Translations under genes and position numbers: made by a program
From: Perca fluviatilis
Lineage: Eukaryota > Chordata > Actinopteri > Perciformes > Percidae
Reading direction: 5' to 3'
DNA length: 64,000 nucleotides
NCBI RefSeq assembly: GCF_010015445.1
Contig: NC_053126.1
Coordinates: 6,203,249 to 6,267,248 of the forward strand
The notes under the pieces: model-generated
What the model was told of the DNA's origin: nothing
Database searches by the model: none
The model's input: only the letters and a program-made list of their open reading frames with translations
Shown: one piece after another, positions 27,907 to 40,354 of the stretch
How the letters are laid out: the number at the start of each line of letters is the position of its first letter
Numbering within the stretch: the stretch's first letter is position 1

Positions 27907-30900
27907 CACACAACCTCCTGGCTCATAAACCATCAGCAGCTGGAGCTTCCTCCCTGCATCCACCAGAAAGACGGGTGTGGAGCCATTGAGAACAGCACCC
28001 TGCCGCAGTGCCCCTGCTGGACAGACTGGCAAATACCATCAAAGGTTTACATAGTATGTCTCATCACAGCTGTCCCATATCATTTCACCTTTTGATAATG
28101 AAGCCAATTCAATATTGACATCAGGGGACATACTGTAATATACCAACAACTAAAAAAGCCGAAAGCAAACTCTGTTAGATACAGTAACTCTTTCTATAGT
28201 AAGGCAGCTTTTATGAAGGGAATACAAATTGTAACTAACGGCTTTATTCATGGTTAATGAATAATTTACTAATGCTCTATTGGTCAGTTAATAATAAGAG
28301 CAACTTTTGGGTTGCCAGTTGGAGAAACCCTAAACCGTCCCACCACTTATTTCTGGGACAAAAATCTATTTATTAACAGCTAATTTACACCCCAACTGCA
28401 GATTTGATGGATTAAAACCCTTTACTAATACACAAATTGGTTTATTAGAAAATGAGAAACCCATGAGCATTTATGAATACATTTAAAACAGTATTATTGC
28501 CAAATAGAAATATTAAACCAATAAACCAATAGGATTTACCTCAACCTGGTAACCCAAAATATGTTCCTATTGGTTGATTTTAAAAGAGTTATTAATCACT
28601 GATGTAAACCCAGATTTAGTTTTTTATTGGCCATTACTTATTCTTTCATGTTTTGTTAAAAACCATATTCATTACTAAATCACATTAGTTGTTTGTAATA
28701 ATCAGCTTAAGTATGCAGTGCGCAGATCATATTAAAGGGGAACTATGCAGTTTTTTTTTAGCTTAATTTACCTTAACTGAACAGCTTCGGAGTCATTGGA
28801 ATGGTTATATGACTTTTTTTCGGGTTGAATGGTGGTCATCTCGCTCTCCCCCCTAGCGCCTGTGAGCGGAAAATCCACCCTTGCAACTTTCGGCCGGTGA
28901 GCCGCGGGTCTCAGCGTCAGGAAGTACCGCGTGATATCAGGTCTCTCGATGTAACAAATTACTTCACGGCACTGCACACATACGCCCAGGAAACCGGCTA
29001 ACAAGGTAGTGATTTTTTCGAGCGAGTTTTTCATGCTATTCATGGCTGAGCCGGCAAAAAAGAAGCAGAAACCTCGGAAAGCATTGTCGGAGGAACAGAG
29101 GAAGAGGAAACGGCAGACCGAGCGAGAAATCAGACATGAGTAAACATAGGAGCTGCTAAATATCTATTCCGCAGCTGTAGGGGGGGCTCTATAGAGAAAC
29201 CTGTAGCGGGAGCTCTATAGAGGAACCTGTAGGGGGAGCTCTACAGAGAAACCTGTAGGGGGAGCTCTATAGAGAAACCTGTAGGGGGAGCTCTACAGAG
29301 AAACCTGTAGGGGGGGCTCTGTAGAGAAACCTGTAGGGGGGGCTCTGTAGAGAAACCTGTAGGGGAGCTCTACAGAGAAACCTGTAGGGGGGGCTCTATA
29401 GAGAAACCTGTAGGGGAGCTCTATAGAGAAACCTGTAGGGGGAGCTCTACAAAGAAACCTGTAGGGGGGGCTCTATAGAGAAACCTGTAGGGTGGGCTCT
29501 GTAGAGAAACCTGTAGGGGGAGCTCTGTAGAGAAACCTGTATGGGGGGCTCTATAGAGAAACCTGTAGGATGGGCTCTGTAGAGAAACCTGTAGGGGGAG
29601 CTCTGTAGAGAAACCTGTAGGGGGAGCTCTACAGAGAAACCTGTAGGGGAGCTCTACAGAGAAACCTGTAGGGGAGCTCTAAAGAGAAACCTGTAGGGGG
29701 AGCTCTATAGAGAAACCTGTAGGGGGAGCTCTACATAGAAACCTGCGAGCAAAAAGCGAGCAAAAAGCGAGCAAAAAGCGGCCAAGAAATGGCCAAAACT
29801 GCATAGCGCCCCTTCAAAGCAACACTAGAGAACGTTTTCCTGCTTCGGTTCCCCTTCGGTCCTAAATCAACTAATTTGGGATTACAGTGTAGTTACAATT
29901 TATAAAGGCTTTGTAAAAGGTACCTCGTGGTCCTCAAAAGACTTTTGAAAAATACTGCAGAAAATACTGCAGAAAAAAAAAATGCAATAAGCTCCCAGGT
30001 GCTACCTTTCCATTTTTGTCTATTTGATTGATATATTCTATTGATGGAGAGGCAGAGAGAGAATTGGTTGATATTAACTACACTGATGGATAATCAGACA
30101 GCCATACCTTGTTTTCTGAATAAGACTCAGCCCTTTTGTCAGGAGTCAGTGTGATTGGTCGCATCTCATTCTGTTTATTTGAAGACAGAGGTGGTGGAGG
30201 CGGAGGGGGCGGGGCTACTGGTTGGTCCAGTAGGTTGCTCATGCTGCTGCTGCTTCGCAGAGAGGAGCTCCTGGAATTACAGAAACATTCTATTGGTTTT
30301 GGTTGTTGTTAGAAAATATAAAATAAAAAAATATAGCGTACACTTGAACTCATTTAGATTTTTTTTAGGTGGGCCTTTCTTAATGCTATAGTGCGTAGTT
30401 TCTATGTCCCCCATGAGGAATTCTAAGTATTGACAACAAAACTGTCGGCGCGTCCACATGATACAAGCTAGGCCTGGCAAACTCAATTCCTTTTAAGGAT
30501 TCAGGTTATTCTGAGTCACTCACTAAACTGATCCGGGATGTGCGAGTCACTTGAGTCAGTATTGCTAGCTTGCAATGTTTTGGACTGTCTGCTCGACCTA
30601 ATTGCATTTAAGCATACTACATTTATACACCCAAACCTACAGTAGGCCTAGCTAGGCTACGTGCAGAACATTGTATGTTATTTCAGAAGTGAAAGAATGG
30701 CTTTTGTTGTTGATTTTCTTTACCCTGAGCTCAAGTAGAGACTTCACTTGCTCGTCTGCTACAGATCCACTCATAGCCGGCTGATTTGCGCGATTGACTG
30801 AGTCACGCGAGAACTCATGAGTCATCGACAACTCATGAGTTGTGGAGTTAGTCCCATGGTCTGCGAGCTTGCAATGTTTCCGGCTCTGAGTCTGTGGGTC

Positions 30901-33900
30901 GGGAAGTTCCTATAACCTGTCTCGGCCTGTCTCTCTGCTCACTCACTCGCTTGAGTTGACTTGTGGAGTTATCGTTGCCTACGGAATTGTAAGTTATTAA
31001 GCTTTTGGCAGCTAAGATGGCTAGGACTAGTAGTAGCTAATGTTGCAAGAGGTTTGTGTCTGGCACTGTTATCATTTTAGATTGAATTGTAGTAGGACTC
31101 AACTGATCCAAGTTAATGATACTAGAGACTCGCGATTCACGAGTCAATTTAAAGACTCGGGTGAAAGATCAGAGTGAATCACGACTCAAACTGGTTTAAT
31201 ACAAGCCTTCCCCACGCAGTTACTTGTAGCCAAGGAGGACACAGAGGATTAAAAAAACATGATGGACTCTTCAGAAGAGGTAATTATCTTCACTTCTGCG
31301 CCGGACGACACCAATCTTCTGAACATTGCCACACTGAGAAATCCAGAGAGAGTTGTGTGGAGCAGATAGTCTTAATTAGCTTTGTAGCAACTTATTTGGC
31401 AATGGCTTGAATGTAACGGACGTTCATATAATATATTCCGCACTAAAGCTTTAAGGTTGCTAAGATAAGTTTTTTTTCTGCTCCAAAAGATCCAAACTAT
31501 TCTTTTAACATTGACATTATAGGCATTTAGCTGTGGCATGTATCTACAGTGACCGAGCAAAGTTTTAGTTTAAACTTCTTACTGGTTTTCCTCACAGCAA
31601 TGGGTCACCCAAATATCTTAAATAGTTATTATTCCAGGCCTGAGCTTCATGCTGACCCTCTTTATTAAATGTTGGGCCCATAAAACAATAAGGACAGCCT
31701 GGGGGAGCTGGAAATATATACTCTGTGTCAGGTTTGAAAGGCAAACATTATGCAGACTTTTTTGGTTAAAGTGTCTCCATCCATTCTTTCGCCATGCTGC
31801 AGTACTGTATAATAAGATCCAGTAAGCTATGACAATACATTTCTTTAACAGCCTGCACTTAGCATGATATAATGTTATTTAACAGTCGTACTTGTTGAAT
31901 ACATTTGACTGGATGCTTACCCAGAACTGATTGTCATTGGAGGATCATCCATTGCTTCCACATAGGTAGCTGGAAACCATCCCTGACTGAAAACAAAAGA
32001 GCCAGAAAGTAAAGGTGAGGGTAGTGGATTATGTGTTCATCTCTAGCTGATAGAATTTGTAAAAAAGCCTTTACAAAGTGTATTTATCTTTACTAAAGAC
32101 GAATACACGTTTTAACACAATTGAATTGGGCTGTTGCTAGTTGTTGCCATGTCCATACTGACTGGTCCAATCCATCCTTTTGGTCTAGACTGAAATATCG
32201 CAACAACTACACAACATTTTGTACCGACATTGATTGTCTCCAGAGGGTGAATCCTAAATGACTTTGGTGATCCTCTAACTTTTCTTCTAGCATCATCATC
32301 AGTTCAAAATATGTGTGTGTGTCCAATACTTTGGTTTATGGTCAGATACCTGGTAAACTAACCACATTCCTATCAGTGCTAATGAGCAAATATTCACTTA
32401 TTAACTTGCTAAACTAAGATGAAAAAGATAAAAAACATTAAACATCAGCCTGTTAGCATTTAGCTCAAAGCATCAGTGTGCTTCAGTGTAGCCTCACAGA
32501 GCTGCTATAGCATTGCTGTAGACTCTTAGTCTTGTTTTAATGAATGGTTTCTATTGCTTCTGTTTTTCAATAAGCCTTTAATATGTTATTCTTTAAATTT
32601 TATTGTCATTGATTTCCACAAATAGTAACAGTACTCACTGTTTCTTATACACTTTTATTTATTCCTTACAAATAGTTGCCCCTTTATTTATCACCTTATT
32701 TTTCCTGAGGACAAGGAGCCTTTGTCGAGAACATTAAATGTAAAAAAAACGTTTGTCAGTAGAACTACTGAAGAGCCTCAGTGTGAAACAGAGAGTACAG
32801 CAGCAAACAAAGTACACTACTATAGATTGTACTTGAGCAGCCAAGACACATTTACAGTGGGTACAGAGAGACAGTGGTTAAGCAAGACAGACAGACAGTC
32901 ACCACGTTCACACAAACACACACACACACCTCGCGAGGATACATCTCTCACCGTGAACTGCTTTCAGCACGTCCGAACAGCCAGCCGTTCTTGGGCTGTT
33001 TGACCAGCACGGTAATCATCTCTCCCCTGGTGAAGGGCAGCAGGGTTTGGTTGGAGCCACCAGGCTGGTGGGCCACCCTGGCCCTCATGTATCGGCCTCC
33101 TGAAGAGCGAGAAATGCTTCCCTGGGGAGACGGCGCTGGAGAGATAAAAAAAATGAAACACTTAGGTGCAGAGATGACAGTTTGTCAAAGCGCAAGTTAG
33201 ATGATAAAGCAGCTGGAATTGCAAAGAAAGATCTCTGGTGAAATGATTAATTAAAAAAAATATAAGCGGCTAGGATTTATTTCTTTATTTATTGCCCTGG
33301 TATTCATAACTCAGAGGGTTATCAGACTACTAAATATCTTACTCTATGCATAATTATCTCTGCTTGGATGGCAAGGGGTGAAATCCATTGAATTATACAG
33401 AGAGAGGGTGGCATTGTTTGGGCCAACAAGCCTGCTGCATGCAATGATTTAGAAGGGCAAAAGTGGAGACGTGCTATTTAATATTCTAGAGATTGTTTAT
33501 TGTCTGTTTTAGATAATTTGTTACTTTATCTTTTTTTTTTCACTCTAGATAAGCGAGCCAAGTAATTAGACAGACTTTTTGCACAGGAACGTACAAATGA
33601 GGTGTGAAAAGTGTGTTATGTGCAAAATTGGGCGAGAGAGAGAGAGAAACAGAGATAGAAGGCTTAAAGAATGATAAAGCGGGTGGTAGAGTGAAGGCAA
33701 AATGAGCACTGATATGTAGGCGGAGGCATTATGGACTGCACACACAGACGACAATGAATATTACAGAAATACTTTTAGGATAAACATGACACGTAATATG
33801 TGGCTCCAAAGTAAAATCTGGATCTTTTCATGGTGTCGTTTTTAGCTGTTTGGAGCACTTGAACAGCTACAAGGTTGACATTTTATATTTATTTACACAG

Positions 33901-35427
33901 TCTCAGTAATACGGAAGAGGATTAGGGCCACATGTGGAAAAATGTATTTGAGTTTAAAGTCAGAATTCTGACTTTAATGTAAGCATTCTGAGATTAAAGT
34001 CTGAATTCTGACTTATTTGACTACCTTTATTATTTATTGTATTTGTATAGTGTATACATCTCAGAATTCTGACTTTTTTTTTTTTTTATAATTCTGACTT
34101 TAAACTCAGAACTCAATACATTTTTTCACATGTGGCCCTAATCCTCTTCTGGACAGTAAAGTGTACTCAAAATAAATACAGAGTTTTGGAATGAAGCCCT
34201 CACCCCTTGATGGTATGTTGCCGAGGGGCAGTGCCTCTCTGCTCTTTCTCATCTCCTCCTCCCTCATCCCCACCTGTACAACAACCACACGCACGGATAC
34301 AAACAACTTGACCACACGTTATCTGTTGTAATGTTAATATATCTTGTAAAACCCATGAATTACATTACAATCATAATGGCAAAGGTCCCATCTGAACAAA
34401 CAAACAATAAAGAAAAGCAGCAGCCCAGGATGTGTTGGATACACTGAATGAGTAATGTATATCATGTGTGACTGTAGAAGCACAATTCCGATATCTGTCT
34501 AAAGCGGCTCCCAGGCTTCTCTTTGTTATAAGCAAAAGATAAATCCCACTTCCGACAAAACAAACACAAAATCCATGTTAATCCTCCGACTGTTTATTAC
34601 AGTAGGATGTGGGATGTGTGGGGTTCATAGGCACGTCACCTTCCAATCAGGAACAGACTGAAAGTGACAGGGTTTCATCTCTGTTGTTTACCTGAATGGT
34701 AATTGCAGCCTTCATACAAAGAACCATATGGTTTCAGTTTGTGAATTATCCATGGTGTGTTAATCCCACTGTATTGAGATGCAGATAATTCATACTCACA
34801 GACCTGCGTGTTTATTCAGATGATATACAATATATATGGTTCAGTTTTGAATTAAAGTTAGTGTTTGCACAGAAAAATATGTATAGCCTTATCACAATCA
34901 CCTATTAATGTCTTTCATACCAGACAATGTGTAATCTCTGTCCTATTTCAGCTCTATTTCCTTCAAAGCTTTGCTCTATTACTGTAAATCAGGCTCCAAC
35001 CAGCAGAGGGCACCCTGGTAACACAAATATGATTGCAATAGTTCATTGGTTTCCCTATAACAACACTGCCTGTGCATAAGTATTATCAATATATTTGTTG
35101 CACAAACTCAGACAATTTAAAACAAAAACATGCAAGAAGTTTGGACCGGTTCAAATTCTGTTATCCATTTCACAAGCTATTTGCCCAAACAGTAGGCCTA
35201 TATTTGTAAGACAGGATTATATCTCACAAGAGCAGCATCTTGTTATTGTTATTTTATGTATCCCAGCTCGGATCCTGCCTAAATAATTCAGTAAACACGA
35301 CTGATTTCTATAAACTGAACTCACAGAGTTGTCCAATGAAGTGGGTCGTCGGACCTCAGGTGCTCTGGTGGCATCCGTGTCCACCGTCCAGGCATCAGCT
35401 CGCTGCTGGAGGGGACCTCCTGCCTGC

Positions 35428-35465
<38 letters not shown>

Positions 35466-37578
35466 AATACGATAAATTACCAGCTTATGTTACAGCAGAA
35501 AAGTAATACTTATTTGGGGCAAGAATGTATGTTCAGTGCTGGGCGACGAGACAAAAGTCGTAAGCAGTTATCCAAATATGATAAACAGCTGCCTGCTCTG
35601 TTTATGGTTAAAGGTGAGTACTGTTGTTGTCATCGTTGTTGTTGTTGCCTTTAAAAATCCCATTAGCCATTTCTATACGACTGCTATCTCTTTGTGTTTG
35701 TGAGACACAATTCTACTCAAACAGGTTAAAGCTGCAGAATCAAAACTGGTAATTTTTCTGCAGGTAAAGATAGTAAAATTGTTGAAATTTTGACTTTTTA
35801 CTTCACAATTCTGACATTTTATGTCATGATTTAGACTTTTATATATATATAATTTTAACTTATAGATGTTATAGACTTTCCTTAAGATGTTCAATTTTCT
35901 TTATCACTTTCTTCTTTTCATCTATTTTTTCTTTTCTGGGGGTAAATGTCCTTCCATACTTGTGGACTAGTAGATCATTTGTCTGTTATTTACCTTGGTT
36001 AATTTATTTTTAGACACAATGCACAATGCACAATGAGGAACAGCCGAGCGGTGGGGCAGTATACAGTAATAGTAAGATGTTACAAGGTTACATTTATTGG
36101 AATGAGCCTCATAACTACATTGTTCAAAAATGATGTTGCAGTAAGTATTACAGTAAACTTGAGTTTTTATTGAGAGGGCTAAATATTAAACAAACAAGAA
36201 GACACGTGTCAGGTCAGTCCTGAACCACTGGTACAGTCTCAAAGGGCTTTGTGACAGCCTCATTATGAAAACTTGGTTTGGGTTTGGTGCACTGAAGGTG
36301 TTTAATGAGGACAGTGGAGTGGTGTTATAAAAAAGTGAACAGGGAGTCCAGAGTTCAAACAGACAAGCTGTGAGTGTGGCATCAGTCCCGCTGAACCTAC
36401 TGAATGTGTATCTGCTGTTCTGTGGTTGACCCTCATTATAAAGGGCGGGAAGGGGAATGTCCCCGCGGGGACCGATAAAGTCTCACATGAATGAATCATT
36501 ACACATTATTGTGAATTCTCTTTTGAGTGTCTTCCTGTCATTGAGCTTCTGACATCCATTGCAATGAGTTGTGCGACAAACCTGACCCATTTGGTAGTCA
36601 TAAAAAACATAAAATATTGAAATGCTATTTGAAGTAAGTTGTAAACCTTATTCATGAGGTGGGCGATGGATTGTATCAGGGCGCAGTGTTTCTCAGACAG
36701 GAAGCGGTATCGCCTCTCCTCCTCCTTCAGAGCCTCGGCGTGGCTCTCCCTGAGGAACTGCAAATACTCACTACAATCCTGAGGACACACATCATTGAAA
36801 GTACATATATATTCTGTACATGGACACACTCATATACAGTGGTGCTGAATCCGGGGGTGCGGAAAAAGAGAGAGAGAGAAACCTGGTTGGCTCCTCTCCT
36901 CAGCTGTCTCTCCAGAGCTGCTGCCTGGTTGTGGACTTCCATTTCATAATGCTTCCTGCTGCCCTGCACGAAAGAGAATTCACATCTCGTCTGTGTACGA
37001 ACAATTCAGTCACCCAGGTAGCAATTAGCAATCCAGTGGAAATGAAAATGAAGACGTTTCCCCATTAATTCTAATGGCGTCTTCACTTCTAATGATAGAT
37101 TCCCATGATACCCCCGCAGTTATTCATTTGACATTGCTTCCGGGAAATAATTAGGAGTTATTCTGTAAAAAAAAACTTTTGACCCTGTGTTGGCCCTCAC
37201 TCACTGATATGTAGTCTCTGTCCAGTCTGATGTTATTGTCCATCTCCTGAAGAACCTCCATACTGAACCTGCAGAACTGGAAGAAGACAAAATCATGTTA
37301 AACATTTGAGAAAATGGAGCACGTAAGAGTTTGATCCCACCCGACATGTCGTGATGGACAGATAAGTGTTGATGTAACGTACTACTCCATCCAGCTCCCC
37401 GGTGAGTCTCCTTTGGCTCTCAGAGATCTGAATCAGGACGTCTCCTTTAACACAATTACATCATTGTTATTGCGACTAGAAAACAATAAAATGACATTGT
37501 AAAATATTTTCCCTTTGTTCATTTCTATCTACTCATTAGCCAGTGATCGCAACACAAATACACAACATCTTACTTTAC

Positions 37579-37618
<40 letters not shown>

Positions 37619-40323
37619 TCAAGATAAGAACATAGGGACGTAGGACTGACTTATTTATTCTTCTTTTAAGAGAATAGTGAGGTTGATAGTTAGATTGCAA
37701 CATAGTGTGTTTGTCAGTCTGTTTTGTGTGACTTTAGCCAAGAAGTGTTGGCAGTGTAAGTATCAGATGCCAGCAGGCAACATGAATAATAGACGATGAC
37801 AGGCAGCGGGCCGTGCTCCGCTCATTTAACCCAGCCACTCTAAAGGGGTTGTTGTTGTCATGTTAGGTTTTGTGGCTGGAGCTGTTGTCCAAACTGGATC
37901 ATTAGTCTACTCTTACATATTTTCCATTTCAGGGACAGTGAGAAGTAAAGCAAAAATAAGTTCAACATACTTTCTCCAGAATATCATGTTATGGCATGCA
38001 AAACCTGATATTCAAATGGTGCTTTGGAAAGGGTTTTGAGCGTTTAAAAAAAAAAAAAAATGTTTAGCTTCTCTTCTGCCCCTCACTATGTTGAGCCCGA
38101 GACAGGACTCAGGTCAGGTAAAAGCTGTGCAGTCCTTATAAGCACTGACTGTTATATATATTGTAAAACACATTCATTCAACTTATCAAATTATGTTTAA
38201 AATCAAAGACTATTACTACTAAGAGTGTGTGGGAAGAATATGCTATTCCCACACACACACATACATGCTACACATGCACTGGTAGTAATTGTGAAAGGAG
38301 TAATAAGACGCCGCCAAAGTGTAAACTTTGGTCTTCATGACGCGGTAGAACACTGTTTGATTAGTTTAATAAATGGCCATAAACACATCAAAGACGAAAG
38401 GATCACATCCTGGATTGTTATATCTTGTTGGTGTTTCCACTCAGTAATCATGAGATTACCAAAGCCTGAATGTGTGTTCACACATACCTAGCAAGCGGGA
38501 GGATGTGGTGTGAAAAGCCCTTTCTCCAATCTTTGAAAGTGCACTGAAGTAGGCCTCACTTGTCAGAGCAAGAGCTGAAACACACACACACACACACAGT
38601 AGTCAATTGAAATGCTAATGCATTTGGTACACTTCGCTTCCCAGGCAAAGCACTACAAAAGCAGCTAAACAGAGCCATTAATTAAAAACAAATATTCAAT
38701 TATTCAAATTTCCATACACACAAGTATCTCTCTGTGATCATTTGGAAATATGTTCACATAAATAAAAACCTCACAGTAAAATCACATTTCTTTTGATCAG
38801 CAATAACCATGAAGTCCTTCTTCGCTCTCATTGCTAACTCCTTGCATTTTGACCTCCTGCAATTGATATTGCTTTATTTGTACTGTACTCCCTAAATGGT
38901 GAGTTCACCCCCTTCCATTTATTTTATCATTCATTTTCATTTATGCAACATAAATAACGCAGCAGCTAAATTCAGTTGTGGAGAATAAAAACAGTGCTGA
39001 GAACCATCTGGCCTAGCTTGGCGGAGTAGCAGTAAATTACATCTCATTACATCTGCAATCTCAGGTTTTGACTCTAGGGAAATTCACAAGTTGTTTTTAT
39101 TTTAAATTACATACATTAAACACTTTATTCTCAGCCTTTCTCTCTTAGTTACTGCTGTACTGTGGAGGATGGTCTGGCAATGGGAAACTACTGCTGCACC
39201 CTCCTGATTTTAGGGCAGTATACTGTAAGTCAAAAGGGATCAAATCAAAGTTTGACCCGAATTAAATCACCAGCTTTGTGTGGCCTCGGTGACTTGCGCA
39301 CGGCATCAGATCCCTGAGCAGAGGTGGTTCTGGTCTTTTAGACGTGAGTGAGCTTTAGCTGCATTTTTCCGCTGGTGAGAAAAACTTCTTTTTGGAGAGA
39401 TGGGGCTACAGCCTGTGCTTACCAAGCAAACACACACACACACACTCTCCGAGGCTGTGAGAGCAAGAGATTTCAACAGTGAAAACCTCTGTGATGGTGC
39501 TTTAATAACAATGGATAGGGAGCTTCCACAAGCAGCATCCACTACCTGTTTGATAAATAGATTATTTTTAAATTTATGACGAGAAGCTGCATCAGCAGAA
39601 ACACTCTTGGCCTTGGCTCGAGCCCATTAACGTGTCATTAAATTATTGCTCTACCCTGAACCCTCGGAGCGAGCGCTTATAGCCTCTGTGCAGGTGGCAA
39701 CAGGAGACCTAATAATCTGTATTTTATCTCTGCAGGGCTTTTGGTGCAGTGGTGCTACTACAAATCAGTTCTTGATGCAGCATTGCTGCTCGTGCATATA
39801 TTAAACACACATGTATAATGCAATGTAATGTGTGAAAGCATCACGTGTAAAAACGCTTCTGTTGCTGAATCCCATTTGCATGTCAGCGTTTCACATTTAA
39901 TGCATTGCACGGGGATTAGAGGTGATTATGATGTGGATAATTAAGACATAAAATCCAGACGCAATTACTGACTCAAATTAAAAGTTTAATCCTGACCTCT
40001 CTTCTCTTTTCGTTGCAGGATTTAAAAGAAAAGACATAGAGCATGCAAATACATTCAAGACTACATTCAGTATCTTCAATCCCTGCCTCTGTCTACGGAA
40101 ATCAGATATAGTTGTTTGTCTGGTGACAATATCGTCATAACAGCCTCTGCAGGCCTTGGTTACAGGCCCATAATCAAGGCTGTATAACAGTATCAGGATA
40201 TTCCCAAAGCATATGGACTTTGGAATTAGTTTCAGTGAATTAGATGCCTGACACCTCTCATGTTCCTTTCAAAGCCATTTGTTTGTTTAGTCTATTGCAC
40301 TAATAAAGGTGCGTGTGCAAATT

Positions 40324-40354
<31 letters not shown>

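Noticed and set aside
29178..29745. CRISPR-like direct repeats
   Set aside because: The units are contiguous with no unique spacers, in a vertebrate intron; a minisatellite.
33566..33754. Short ORFs in baiap2l2 introns
   Set aside because: Pyrimidine-rich translation without splice context or family resemblance.
37205..37268. Acceptor CTGCAG-G at 37268 for baiap2l2 exon 5
   Set aside because: It would need an upstream donor in phase 2, which exon 4 lacks. The acceptor TTCCAG before 37276 with the GTACGT donor at 37382 restores phase and the family length.
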